Source: Demequina litorisediminis
GTDB taxonomy: Bacteria > Actinomycetota > Actinomycetes > Actinomycetales > Demequinaceae
NCBI RefSeq assembly: GCF_030161615.1
Contig: NZ_BSUN01000003.1
Span: 1 to 55,298, forward strand
Direction: 5' to 3'
Length of the DNA: 55,298 nt
The stretch's first letter is position 1. Every line of letters begins with the position of its first letter. Below the pieces are notes generated by a model. It had not been told where the DNA came from, ran no database searches, and saw only the letters and a list, made by a program, of their open reading frames with translations. This document shows positions 37,368 through 48,376 of this stretch, one piece after another. Position numbers and translations under genes: made by a program.

Positions 37368-37994
37368 GCCGGGTCACCGTCCAAGCGGCCGGCGAGGAAC
37401 GGCACCGGGTCGATGGCCTTGTCCCCCACCCAGACCTCGAAGTGGAGGTGGCATCCGGTCGAGTTGCCGGTAGACCCGCTGATCGCGATCTGCTGTCCCG
37501 CGGCCACTTCATCCCCGACGTCGACGAAGATCCCGGCTCGCGTCATGTGTAAGTACCGAGTGCGAACGCCGTTGCCGTGGTCAATCGACACCATGCCCAG
37601 CCTGCCGGACATGCCAGCGAAGGTCACCGTTCCGTCGTGGGCCGCGTAGATCGCTTCACCACAGGAGCCGGCCGAGTAGTCCGTGCCCAGGTGCGCGCGC
37701 CAAATGTGCAGGGTTGGGTGGAAACGAGAAGGGCTAAACGACGATGTGACGCGCGCTGTCGGGATGGTCGGGTGCGCCCATCCGCTGAGCGACACCTGCG
37801 ACGTGGTGCACGTCTCGTCGACCACAGCCGTCGACGACGTCGACGGTGAAGGGGAAGGTTGCGCGACGCACACGTTGGCCGCGTCTGCATCCGAGTTCGC
37901 CAATGACTGCGAGGCCGAGCACCAGAAAGATCGGGGCGACGAACACCGCGACAACGCCCGCAGCGGCGAGCCCGCCGCGACCGCCCTCAGCCAT
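37364..37994 (-). CDS. M23 (LytM) cell-wall peptidase
   Basis: About 209 residues. The start MAEGGRGGLAAAGVVAVFVA contains a membrane anchor. The frame breaks near 37885 and continues as …DADAANVCVAQPSPSPSTSS, an exported linker. The M23 domain shows HLGTDYSA (metal ligands H and D), RYLHM, and GCHLHFEV (H-x-H). It would open peptidoglycan for the transfer channel. First gene of the long minus-strand transfer operon; GGAG lies 8 bases before the ATG. Confidence 0.88.
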
Positions 37995-38043
37995 GGTGTG
38001 CGCTCCGCGCCGCCACGATGTGACGACTATCCCCCGTGTACTT

Positions 38044-38163
38044 CATTGCCCGTAACTCCTGCTCTCTCGTGATCTGCCCTCGGTGCTCTCATCCGGTGGG
38101 GTGGCCCGCTACTGGTTGCAGCGGGCCACCGCCGGTGTGTGAGAGATAGGACTCAGGGCAATG
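38044..38163. promoter_or_regulatory. Symmetric control region upstream of transfer operon
   Basis: Two oppositely oriented copies (B, 38044-38072; C, 38138-38163) of the motif also found at 23910 flank a perfect 11-bp inverted repeat, GGTGGCCCGCT (38100) and AGCGGGCCACC (38120), with a 9-base loop. The motif core reads cattgccc…agtcct…ctctc. It lies about 50 bases before the M23 gene. A shared regulator of the transfer operon and the 23874 operon, or a transfer origin, would explain it. The rest of 37995-38521 holds no convincing gene. Confidence 0.5.
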
Positions 38164-38521
38164 AGTCCCGCATCCCGCGCTGGGGCGGGTGCGTCTGTGG
38201 AGGGTCACCACGGCGACGTGGGACCACGGACCGCGGCGCACATGCTGCACGCGACCCAGACTCGAAGTGTGGATTAGGCGTTCCGGCGCACACAGAATGC
38301 GCCACTACGGCCCCATTCATATGTGGACGCAAGACAAGTTCCCTCAGCGAAACTAGGCGGGCCCAAGTGCCCGACTACCTGCTGTAATGTTACTAAACGA
38401 ATGCGTTTATGGACATTTCTCAAATGTCCAATCTTTAGCATCACGCGCATTTCCCGCATCATTCATATTTTCCGTTTCATTCGCGACAGGAGTCACTAGT
38501 GATGAAGGACGAGGCCCGCTC

Positions 38522-38741
38522 GTGAGTGCAGGACTAGATGAGTTGTTCCGTGATCGCGCAGCGCTTCTGCCCCTGGCCGAAGTCGCCGAGATGCTTTGCA
38601 TCGAGAAGAGCCGCGTGGGCGTGTGGGTTCGTGAGGGGAAGGTGCCAGCCGTGCGGCTTCCCGGTGGCGGCCAGTGGCGCATCATCCGCGATGACCTCAA
38701 GGCACAGGCTCGAGGCCAGCGGCGGCCGCAAGCCCGCCTAG
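38522..38741 (+). CDS. Excisionase/MerR-type helix-turn-helix protein
   Basis: About 72 residues from GTG 38522 (SAGLDELFRDRAALLPLAEV). The winged-helix pattern LLPLAEVAEMLCIEKSRVGV, then WVREGKVPAVRLPGGGQWRI, then IRDDLKAQ is classic for the DNA-binding domain of the excisionase family. AGCT at 38706 gives the end AQLEASGGRKPA. An AT-rich stretch at 38390-38480 upstream probably holds its promoter. It may control the transfer operon from the neighbouring region. Confidence 0.75.
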
Positions 38742-38752
38742 ATCCGTACACA

Positions 38753-38790
38753 CGAGAGGGGGCAAGCCCATGCGGGCTCGCCCCCTCTCG
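38753..38790. terminator. Long perfect bidirectional hairpin
   Basis: CGAGAGGGGGC and GCCCCCTCTCG enclose a second pair, AGCCC/GGGCT, separated by single mispaired bases. It lies between the plus-strand HTH gene and the 3' end of the minus-strand adhesin gene and serves both. Confidence 0.75.
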
Positions 38791-38801
38791 GCGTTCATCC
38801 C

Positions 38802-41800
38802 TTACCTGCGACGGGAGTTGGAACGCAGCATGGCAGCGCCCCCGACGATGAGGAGACCCGCGGCCGCGGCCGCGAGCAGCCATCCGACTGTGACTCCCGT
38901 GCGCGACAGCCACGGCGGTGGCGGCGGCGAGGCCGTCGTCGTTTCTTCCTCGAGGCCGTACTCGTCAGCAAACTCACCGTCGAAGTAGGCGCGCAGGCTC
39001 CTCGGGCTGAGAGTTCAACCTGAACGACCACACCCACACGTAGACCCCAGGCTTCTCTGCCACTCCGAGCTCGACGTACAGGCGCTCGCCAGCGCCCTTG
39101 GACGCGACCACCTGAGTGGACGCGACCGGCTCAACGCCCTTCGGCACGTCAGCAGTCGGCTTGGCGGGTGCCTCGTCGCCTGCGTAGTACAGGTCAACGT
39201 CCCACGTCACCGGGACGGGATCTCCGTCGGCGCCGGTGAGCCACTCGTCGTCCACGAGCGCGTCACCCTCGGCCGCGGACGTGAGGAACGTGTCCGACAG
39301 AGTGTCGCCCACGATGACTTCACGGTTCGGAACCCTTGAAACGCCCGCGGGCTGGAACGCCTTGGCCGTCGTCGTTTCGTTGAGCAGGCCGTATTCATCG
39401 GCCCAGTCACCCGCGAAGTAGGCGCGCAACTCCTCGGGCTGCGTTTCCACGTGGAAAGCCCAGACCCACACGTAGTAGCCGGCCTTCGTCGCGGTGCCCA
39501 GGCTCCACGGTCAGGACCTCACCGGCCCCGCCCTTGCCCGTCACCTGGGTCTGGCCCACCTGCAGCGCACCCTTGGGGGCAGCGCCAGGAAGCACCAGCG
39601 GCGGAGTCCACACGGTAGACGTCGCCACCGCTGACGGTGCCGGGGGCTCCGGCGGTGTGGTGCCGTGGAAGTAGAGCGTGACGTCCCACGTCACCGGCAA
39701 CGGGGTGCCGGTGGTGTCCGTCAGCCACTCGTCGACGACGAGCGGGCCGCCAGGCTGCGTCGCCGTGGTGAACGTGTCAGCCAACACGTCACCGACCGCA
39801 ACCTCAGGCTCCACGACCTGCGAGACACCCGCGGGCTGGAACGCCTTCGACGTCGTCGTTTCATCGGTGAGGCCATACTGGTCAGCCCAGTCACCCGCGA
39901 AGTACGCGCGCAACTCCTCGGGCTGCGTTTCCACATGGAAAGCCCAGACCCACACGTAGTAGCCGGCCTTCGTCGCGGTCCCCGGCTCCACGGTCAGGAC
40001 CTCACCGGCCCCGCCGGTACCGGTCACCTGAGTCTCCGCGACCAGGTCGCCCATCTCGACGGGCTCCACGCTCGAGTCAGACTCGACCGCGCTGCCAACG
40101 TCCTCAGGGGACAGCGACACGCTCGGCGCCGGATTCGGTGACTCCCCCGCCTTCACGGGGTCGACCGGCGGTGTGGTGCCGTGGAAGTAGAGCGTGACGT
40201 CCCACGTCACCGGCAACGGGGTGCCGGTGGTGTCCGTCAGCCACTCGTCGACGACGAGCGGGCCGCCAGGCTGCGTCGCCGTGGTGAACGTGTCAGCCAA
40301 CACGTCACCGACCGCAACCTCAGGCTCCACGACCTGCGAGACACCCGCGGGCTGGAAAGCACGCGAGGTGATCGTTTCATCAGTGAGGCCATACTGGTCA
40401 GCCCAGTCACCCGCGAAATAGGGCTGCCAGCGCGCAGGCTGCGAGGAAACGTTGAACTCCCACACCCACACGTAATAGCCAGCCTTCGTTGCCGTGCCCA
40501 ACTCCACGGTCAGGACCTCACCGGCCCCGCCCGTACCCGTTACCTGGGTCTGGCCCACCACTACAGGTGTGGGCGTTGCAGGCTCGAGGGGGACTGCCGG
40601 CACACTCTCCGGCGGCGCCGACCCATCCACGTCGGGAGCCGGTTCACCGGCCGACTCGTCATCGCCGGCGTCGACGTCGATCGTCGGGTCGACCGGCGGT
40701 GTGGTGCCGTGGAAGTAGAGCGTGACGTCCCACGTCACCGGCAACGGGGTGCCGGTGGTGTCCGTCAGCCACTCGTCGACGACGAGCGGGCCGCCAGGCT
40801 GCGTCGCCGTGGTGAACGTGTCAGCCAACACGTCACCGACCGCAACCTCAGGCTCCACGACCTGCGAGACACCCGCGGGCTGGAAAGCACGCGAGGTGAT
40901 CGTTTCATCAGTGAGGCCATACTGGTCAGCCCAGTCACCCGCGAAATAGGGCTGCCAGCGCGCAGGCTGCGAGGAAACGTTGAACTCCCACACCCACACG
41001 TAATAGCCAGCCTTCGCGGCCGCGCCAAGATCGACCGACAACAGTTCACCAGAGCCACCGCTGCCCGTGACCTTCGCACTGCGCACACGTTCAGCGCTCG
41101 ACGGCACCGAGTTCTGCCGTGCAGGCGGTTCCATGCCGGCGTAGTACACCGTCACGTCCCACGTCGCCGGCACAGGGGTTCCACCAGGAGTAGTGAGCCA
41201 CGAGTTCGTCACCAGCGCTCCCCCGGAACGCGTCGACGTCGTGAACGTGTCCACCAGGCGATCGCCGACCGACACGATGGGCTCAAGCACCTTCGACGTG
41301 CCGCCGGGCTGGAACGCCCGCGCCCGCGCAGTCTCATCGGCCAGGCCGTAACGATCAGCCCAGTCGCTCCCCTCAGCAAGATAGGGACGGTTCACCGCGG
41401 GCTGTGACTCGCGATCAAACGACCACACCCACACGTAGTAGCCGGCCTTCGTCGCGGTCCCGATCTGAGCCGTGAGCCGCTGGCCGCTGCCGTTGGTCCC
41501 CGTGACGCGTGCCGTGCCCACCAATTCTGCCCGGGCCGGCGGGCTCGCCGACGTCGAGGACGGCGCCGTGACGCCGTGATAGTAAACGCTCACGTCCCAC
41601 GTCACAGGCACCGGTGAACCACTACGCCGAAGCCACGAGTTCGTCACCAGCGCTCCCCCGGAACGCGTCGACGTCGTGAACGTGTCCACCAGGCTCGTCA
41701 CCCACGGCGACCACCGAACGCTGCACGCTCGACGTGCCGCCAGGCTGGAACGCCTGTGCCACCGAAGTCTCGGCCGGGATGCCATAGTCATCCGCCCAGT

Positions 41801-43093
41801 CCCCAGTGAAGTATTTGCGATACGCGGACGGTTGCTCGCTCGCATCGAAGCGCCACACCCACACGTAGTAGCCGGCCTTCGTCGCGGTCCCGATGGTCGC
41901 GGTCAACCGCTCCCCCGACCCTCAGTGCCGGTAATCGTTCGTGTGCCGACCAGGCTCCGCTCCACTCGGGACCGTGCCCCGCTGCGACGGCTCCGAACGG
42001 CCGTGGAAGTACAGACTCGCCTCCCACCGCGCCGGAACGTACGGGAAGCCAGCCTCTTCAAGAATCGGCCACGTCTGAGAACCCGACGCCTGAGTGGTGA
42101 ACGTGTCCGTCAACGTGTCGCCAACGTCAACCCGAGCCGCCTGCACACGCGAAACGCCCTCAGGCTGGAAAGGAACAAACACGGCCGTCGCCGGGTCTGA
42201 GTAGGTGAGGTCAGTGTTGGCGCCCGAGATCACAACATCCTGAGGGCTGGCCGTACCGACCGGCGCCGAACTTGCCGGTGCTGCGTCGTGATAGCGAATC
42301 GTGAACGAGACATCACCGGTGCCCGTCGCGGTCCACGCGTGCACGCCTGACCGAGCGGAGGTCGTTGTAGTTCCATACGCGAACCGGCCTCCCGACTCAT
42401 CAAAGGTTGCCGGTCCTTCGATGCGGACTGTGTACGAGATCCCCGATAGGTGGTCCCCCCACGCGTCCTTCACCCCTACGCCTGAGAGGGTTCCTCGCAT
42501 CGGGCTCGAGTTCGTCACGGGGTTGGCCTTGAGTGCCGATGTCGTGTTGTTCCACTGAGAAAGCCCCCTGAACTTGCTCACAAGGTTCTTGGAGGCCTGA
42601 GGGAAATCGGAATGGTTCCACACGCGTGAGGCCAACGACGCGTTATCCCCGCTCCCGGAGAACTCATCTGCCCACAACAGGTACTGCACAGCGGCCGCAC
42701 CCGTGGGAGTGTCCCAACCGTTATTGCCAAGCCACAGCAGGTAGCGCAGCCGCGCCGAGCCTGTTCGACGACCACGAGTACGAAGCGCCTGTCTCGAGAT
42801 CAGCGCCAGCCTCGATACACCACACCTTGCCCGTAGTTCCCGACGGACGATTGCCCACCACATTCGGATTCAGGCCGCCCAACCACTTCTGACGCCACGC
42901 TGCGCTATCGCCGTAGGACCAGAACTCAGACAACACAACGCCGGCACCAGAGCCGCGTTGCTGTCCCGAGCCGTTCGTCCACCCGTTGGTTGTTTCGTAT
43001 GCCTGAGCGGGCTGCGGTGTGGCCGTTACTGCGGCGGCTCCCACCAGCAAGGCAACCAGGAGTGCCGCCCAAGGCTCTGTGCACTGATCTCAC
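38802..43093 (-). CDS. LSRTG-anchored repeat adhesin, possible thioester domain
   Basis: About 1429 residues from GTG 43093, with GGAGG 5 bases upstream. AGCT repairs at 43072, 42758, 41691, 39500 and 38995 and a short G/C run at about 41915 give one frame. Signal peptide (ALLVALLVGAAAVTATP) with AQA cleavage. The first domain has GKVWCIEAG and, further on, AAAVQYLLWADEFSG: a Cys and a Gln placed as in Cys-Gln thioester adhesin domains. Seven or more units follow, each with a VGDxLxDTF segment, PVTWDVTLY, GEVLTVELG and KAGYYVWVWEF…DWADQYGL. The end is LSRTG, a hydrophobic helix and NSRRR, a sortase signal. It would bind or contact other cells during transfer. Several units are nearly identical at the DNA level. 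Confidence 0.8.
39651..41015 (-). repeat. Near-identical internal repeats of the adhesin
   Basis: A block of about 190 bp recurs at 39651-39840, 40167-40356 and 40695-40884 with no difference I can see. The second and third copies remain almost identical for about 330 bp (40161-40490 and 40689-41015). They encode the VGDVLADTFTTATQPGG to VTLYFHGTTPP segment. Such identity at the DNA level indicates recent duplication or ongoing conversion; copy number may vary or be mis-assembled. Confidence 0.85.
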
Positions 43094-43127
43094 GTTGACC
43101 TCCGTGCGATAGAGACTGAAAAAAGTT

Positions 43128-43150
43128 TGATGTAGTTTCTCACTACATCA
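43128..43150. promoter_or_regulatory. 9-bp operator between adhesin and regulator
   Basis: TGATGTAGT-ttctc-ACTACATCA is a perfect inverted repeat, 34 bases before the adhesin start (minus) and 59 before the regulator start (plus). It is the most AT-rich part of this intergenic region. The winged-helix protein encoded at 43210 is the natural candidate to bind it. Confidence 0.65.
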
Positions 43151-43209
43151 GAGCGAGTAACCGTGTTAGAGTCTATTCGTGATTCTGAATGAACCGCTAC
43201 CCTGGACAC

Positions 43210-43618
43210 ATGCCTGGGGCGATGGAAGGACTACCGAAAGTGCCGCCGTGGACCCCTGCAGGCTGGACACCTGTCGACAAGAGCCGGCCTTGATGTGTTG
43301 CGCGCCGTTGCCCTGCGTGGCCCACAAGGCGCGACCGTCAACGAGGTCATGGAAGACATCAACGCGAGCCGGAGCCGTGCCTACTCGGCGCTTGAAGGGC
43401 TCACCACGGATGGGCTGGTCAAATCGGATCCACCACAGGGTCAGCGTCGACCTCGAGTTCCGATTCGGTACGTCGCCAGCCACGACGCCATCGAAAGCGC
43501 TGTGCGTGATCTCGGCCGCTGGGCTCACGGCGTCGTCGAGGATGCCGACGGCGGCGAGCATGGTGGCCAGTCCGACGCGTGTGGCGCCGTCGAGGCGTCT
43601 CAAGCGCTTAACTCTTAG
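43210..43618 (+). CDS. Winged-helix transcriptional regulator
   Basis: About 135 residues from ATG 43210 (MPGAMEGLPKVPPWTP). AGCT at 43260 gives …TPAAGHLSTRAGLDVLRAVA…. The winged helix reads VLRAVALRGPQGATVNEVME, then INASRSRAYSALEGLTTDGL, then VPIRYVASHDAI, similar to MarR/TrmB-type arms. The C-terminus is Gly/His/Asp-rich. Divergent from the adhesin, with a clear operator between; probably autoregulated and controlling the adhesin. The GTG at 43179 is an alternative start but leads out of frame after repair. Confidence 0.65.
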
Positions 43619-43672
43619 TCACATCAACCGATCTGTCCCCTCCTGCGGCGTCCAAAGGAAGGGAGCATCGCC

Positions 43673-44953
43673 GTGACCTCAAACAACTCTGAAACAAGCC
43701 CGGCTCCTAAGCCCAGGCTCACCCGCCGAAGGGTTGCCTTGGTCGCCGCCGCGGCCACGGGCGTCCTGGCATTTGCGGGTGGTGGGGTCGCGTGGGGCGC
43801 GCACCGGGCTGCCGAGGCTGACGCGGCGGCCGCGCTCGACGCGTGTACTGCGGCGGCGAGTGACCTTGCGACGCTCGCTGGCCGCGCCGCCGAGGCGGCG
43901 AAGGCCGGCGCCGACACCACGGTGGACGCCGCGGAACTCGAGAGCACGCTCGCGATTGCGCGTGGCTTGCTCGAGGAAGCCTGCGACGGCGGTGGCTCTG
44001 CCTCCGCCCGTACAACCGCGCTCGAAGGCGCGGCGCAGGCGAGGCTCGACGCTGCGAGCACGCTTGAGGGCGCGACCGACGAGTTCGAGACCGCGACTGC
44101 CGCGTGGGTGCACGACGACGCGCGCACCACGTGGGAAGACGTCGTCTCCCAGTGGGATGAGGCAAGCGAGAAGGCTCGCACGCTGGTCAAGGACGTAGGC
44201 GAGGACGTCAAGAAGCCTGCGACTGTCACTGCTGTCACCAAGCATCTCAGCGCAGGCGACACGATCGCCGATGCGCTCTCTGATGATGCGGATGCTACGG
44301 AGATCTCCGCGCATACCAAGGACCTCGAAGCCGCGATCGACGAGCCTCGCACCGCTGACCGCGGCGCTGTCGAAGTCTCACCAGGCCTGGAAAGACGAAA
44401 AGGCCAAGGCTGAGGCCGAGGAGGCCGGCTCGTCTACCGACGACGGCAAGGCCGCCGCGGCCTCGCCAGGCGGTTCCTCAAGTTCGTCTGGATCGTCTAA
44501 GTCCTCGAGTTCCGCGCCTGGATCATCTTCTGGCTCGTCGAGCAGGCTCCAAGGGCTCATCTTCCTCTGGCTCGTCGAGCTCGTCTGGCTCGTCGACGCC
44601 AGAGAAGACCACGGAGCCCAAGCCCAAGCCCGCGGAGACCACTCCCCCGCGCCCAAAGACCCCGTGATGTCCTGGTCCAAGTGCGACGGAGAGTCCATGT
44701 GGCAGCCTTGCCGATGGCAGCCCCACGGGAAGTGGAAAGGGTTGCGCCATTGCCTCGGACGTGCGTGCGCGCATCAAGGACAACCCTGGCAGCGGGGCGT
44801 GCTCGTTCCTCAAGTCGATCACTGCCGACAACAGGGACACGCTCATCAGCCAGGCGAACTACTACCAGAAGCCTTGGGAACACCAAGACGGTGGTGACGC
44901 AGGCGAACGAGACTCAGGTCAAGGTCGAGTATTACGGCTGCCAGGCGTCCTAG
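43673..44953 (+). CDS. Membrane-anchored Ser/Gly-linker protein
   Basis: About 426 residues. A basic start (NSETSPAPKPRLTRRR) precedes one membrane helix (VALVAAAATGVLAFAGGGVA, residues about 21-42). A helical, Ala/Glu-rich extracytoplasmic part (residues 45-235) follows. AGCT at 44343 gives …AAIDELAPLTAALSKSHQAW…; AGCT at 44525 gives the Ser/Gly linker ending in a PEKTTEPKPKPAETTPP segment; one extra C in the run at about 44643, then AGCT at 44702 and 44869, give a C-terminal domain of about 90 residues with four Cys (WSKCDGESMW, KGCAIA, GACSFL, YYGCQAS). It crosses the contig junction: the left copy is at 1-809. Probably a cell-envelope protein; family not recognised. Confidence 0.7.
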
Positions 44954-45020
44954 TGGCAAATGACAACTTCTCGCGTCGCGCCTACGGCGTGGGAGAGTTT
45001 GCCGCCCCTAGGGTGCCCCT

Positions 45021-45110
45021 ATGGATAGCCCTACCTGCACCGTGCGTGCGTGGTGGCGACCCTATGAGCCCAGTGACCTCCAACTCAAGGTGAGGTCGAC
45101 CGGCGGGTAA
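45021..45110 (+). CDS. Possible 29-residue ORF, right copy
   Basis: Identical to the short ORF at 877-966. Same doubts apply. Confidence 0.25.
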   Translation: MDSPTCTVRAWWRPYEPSDLQLKVRSTGG

Positions 45111-45127
45111 CAGCCCCCGGGAAAGCG

Positions 45128-45174
45128 AAAAGCCCGCTCCCGATGTTTGGCGACTGGAGGAGCGAGCCTTTTCT
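45128..45174 (+). terminator. Terminator upstream of rep, right copy
   Basis: Same stem as at 984-1030. Both copies read AGCCT in the right arm, so if this is a miscall it is shared. Confidence 0.6.
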
Positions 45175-45269
45175 AACGGTTAGTTAGGAGTAGTCCCATA
45201 GTAGGCCCCCACACGGGGTTTAGTCGAACACACCCAAAAACAGGTGATCTACCTGCATCTTCACGCACT

Positions 45270-46685
45270 TTGTGGCGTGTCCTCGACGACCCTCTGCCCT
45301 CCTTGGCGACCGCTCAAGCGGACCCGCTAGCGGCCCTCGCCGCGCTCCCGGTGCGCTCTCACGCGGCCGCGATCCAATACGCGATCGCCCGCTCCCTCGG
45401 ACAGCCGGCACCCGCGGCCGCGACCACGGCCCCACAAGCCGCTCCCAGCCTTCCTGCGTGGCATCTGTGCAACGACGCACAGCAAGCCCGCTGGCGCGTC
45501 CTCAAACGCCGCGCAGCACGCTCCTATCACCGCTCCCGCCCCATCCGGGGCCTCAAAGCCTCCGACCGTGGCCACGAGGCCGCCGTGAGCCGCGCAGTGA
45601 CGCTCGAGGACGACCTCACCAGGCCCGCGACCCGCGCCGGGTGGATCGAGGCGCTCGAAGAGTCAGCCTTCATCGACAGCCTCGATGCCTCTCAGACGTC
45701 CAGGAAGGGCCGCTCCAAGCGCGACATGGTCCTCGAGCCGGCCAGAGCCCTCGCAGCGTCAGAACGTGACCGTACGGGCACCACAAGCCCCGGCCACGCC
45801 TATCTCGCACGCCGCCTCGGCGTCAGCGGAAGGACCGTCACACGCTACCTACGCGCCCTTGAGGCGGCCGGTTTCGTCATGGCCCTGTCTGCGGGCCGTT
45901 CAGCAGGCTACGGAGGCTCTGACGAGGGCGCTTTGCGCGTCGTCTACCTCCTGGTGGTGCCCCGCGACCCCTCGAAGGCTGCGCACGCGGCCGTGCACCG
46001 CTCGCCGCACTTTCACACAGTTCATGCGGTCGGTTGTGGAGAAGGTTGTCACCCCCTCCTGGCCACCAGGAGTAGGTAAAACCCACGCACGCGCGCACGA
46101 GGTTTCAAGCATGATGGAGCCGCTTCGCGGCCCAGAATCTATTCCGAGCGGCCTATTCGGCCGCTGGTCACGTGCCAATCACCCTAGATACACGCGCACA
46201 GTTCGGCTTGGGCCCAGGAGATTGTCCCGGACAAGCCGTGACAAGGTCGCGCTCGAGGTCACCCAACTGCGACCTGAGTTGATGCGCGTCAAAGGGCTGA
46301 CGTTCAAAGCGCTGCGGGCCGCGATTCGTGAGTTCGTCGACGCCGGCTACGACGCCACCGACATCGTTCACATGCTCGACTGGACTCCCAGGAACGAAGC
46401 CCGCCCACACTCAGGGCTCTACGGCATCGTGCACGGCACCGCATGGATCGCTCGAGTATTCGACCCCTGGCGCGATAGCCACGGCACTCCCCTGGCGTCA
46501 CCTGGCGCTCGTCGACGCGCAGCCGAACACCGTCGGCGCAACGCGGCCGCCGAGCGCGCCGCACAGCGCGAGCACGAACGGATCCAGGCTCCTCCACGAA
46601 CGGGCAACAGCCCCCGCGGGCTACGGCCGCGACTACTACCTCAAGCCTGCGCGCGGCTGGCGCGTTCAAAGGAGCCCGGTCGTGA
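45270..46685 (+). CDS. Winged-helix Rep-like protein, right copy
   Basis: Second copy of 1126-2538. It reads AAGGCTG (45975), CAGGCTC (46586) and CAAGCCTG (46641) where the left copy reads AAGCCTG, CAGCTC and CGCCTG. AAGCTG, CAGCTC and CAAGCTG reconcile the pair and give one frame ending …YYLKLRAAGAFKGARS. Confidence 0.6.
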
Positions 46686-46868
46686 GTGCCCAAGCGTTAG
46701 GACATACGTCCCTACGGGCTCGCCGTATGTCTGATTTGCCCTGGAATCGCCTGCGAGTCATGTCACACCGGTTAACACCCGTAACACCCCGATCCCTACC
46801 GTGAAAGTGCACAATCTTTCGCCACGGCACGGATGCCAACGGCACTTCATGGAACGGATTCCACCACA

Positions 46869-47271
46869 ATGAACACCTTCACCGTCCCCACCGAGGGAAC
46901 CTTCCCAATCATGGGCTGGGTCGCCACCGCGCCCGTCCTCGACGACGACACCGTGACCTTCGACCTCGTCGTGACACCCCGCATCAAGAACGCTAGCGAC
47001 GACGGATGGACGCCTGCACCAGCCGAGTGGTTCACCGTCAACGCCTACGACAGCCTCGCGTTCCACCTTGCACAGTCCGTGCGCGTTGGAGAGCCCCTGT
47101 TGGTCTTTGGCTCAGTGGGCAGCCCCTCCCCCGCCTCCGGGACACAGCGCACGCGGCACCAGGCTCCACGCCACCGCCGCGGGACACAACCTCGCCATCG
47201 GGCCAGCCATGTTCGGCGCCGGCCGAGACGAACTCGTGGATCATGACACCTATGACGTCACGCCCGTGTGA
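46869..47271 (+). CDS. SSB-like protein, right copy
   Basis: Second copy of 2722-3123. The frame breaks at 47159 (CACCAGGCTCC), where CACCAGCTCC restores …RHQLHATAAGH…. Confidence 0.75.
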
Positions 47272-47480
47272 ACGCGTGACGCCACAGGTGCATCCACATA
47301 GGCAGACCGACGTGACGCCACACGTTCGGCTCTACGTTTCCCCATCTATGACGTATGGCTAGCGTTATGGCATGGCGTAACGTGTGAACTATGGTACGGT
47401 AGTAAACGTTAGACAGGGCGTGGCGCAACGCACGCTCTCACATACGGCTACTAGTGTGGTTTCACACAGGAGGAATGGTT

Positions 47481-48376
47481 ATGGCTATTGCACGCAGTGT
47501 GGTTGTTGCTCAGGGCAAGGGTGGCGTCGGTAAGACGTCCGTTGCCTGCAACGTGGCGGGCCTCGCCGCGGCGTCCGGGCTGAGGGTTCTGCTCGTGGAC
47601 CTGGATCCCCAGGGCAACGTGGCTCGCGACCTCGGCATGGAGCGGGGGAGTGGCAACGACCTCCTGATGGCACTCATGGCCGGGGCCACGCCACCGATCG
47701 TTAAGGACGTGCGTGGAGGGCTTGACGTGGTCCCCGGCGGGCCAGACATCGCCGACCTCACCGCCATGGCAATGTCCCGCGCGATGCGCGGCGAGCCGGG
47801 TCTGTCCAAGAACCTCAACCAGTCGCTCGCGTCCATCGCGGGTAACTACGACCTCATCCTGATCGACACCCCGCCGGGGGAGAAGATGCTCGTCGAGGCC
47901 GCGTTCGGCTGTGCCGCCGCGGTGGTCATCCCGACCAGGTCGGACGACGCCAGCATTGACGGCCTCGAGCGAGTCGCTGAGCGGTTCATTGCCGCACGCG
48001 ACACCAACCCCGACCTTGAGGCTCGCCGGAGTGCTGCTGTTCGGCATGGGATCACGCTCCCGCCGCCTCGAGCGATCAGTGCGTGACACCATCGCCCAGG
48101 TCGTTGGTGCCGCCGCTCCCATCTTCGACACGCCTATCCGGCACCTCGAATCCGCGGCCGTCGACGCCCGCCGTCACGGCCGTCTCGTCCACGAACTCGA
48201 GGACGCCGTCTCGGAGGACCGCAGCGCACGCCTCGCAGCGCTGCGCGCAGGCGAGAAGCCCGGCGAAGGACTGTTCGTCAGCAACGCCACCAGCCTCGCC
48301 AACGACTACCAAGACTTCACCCGCGAACTGCTCAAGCGCATCGCTGAGGCTCGAAAGCAAGGAGATCCCCGCATGA
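47481..48376 (+). CDS. parA: ParA, right copy
   Basis: Second copy of 3333-4227. It carries the same GAGGCTC break near 48019 and an additional one near 48346, where the left copy reads GAGCTC correctly (…RIAELESKEIPA). This site is one of the direct proofs that AGCT is the true sequence. Confidence 0.9.

Noticed and set aside
39651..41015. CRISPR-like or tandem regulatory array
   Set aside because: The repeats are long, lie in one open frame and encode protein domains; they are adhesin stalk units.
1..44139. Programmed frameshifting as explanation for the many broken genes
   Set aside because: The breaks occur in unrelated genes on both strands at the same short palindrome and differ between the two copies of the same DNA.
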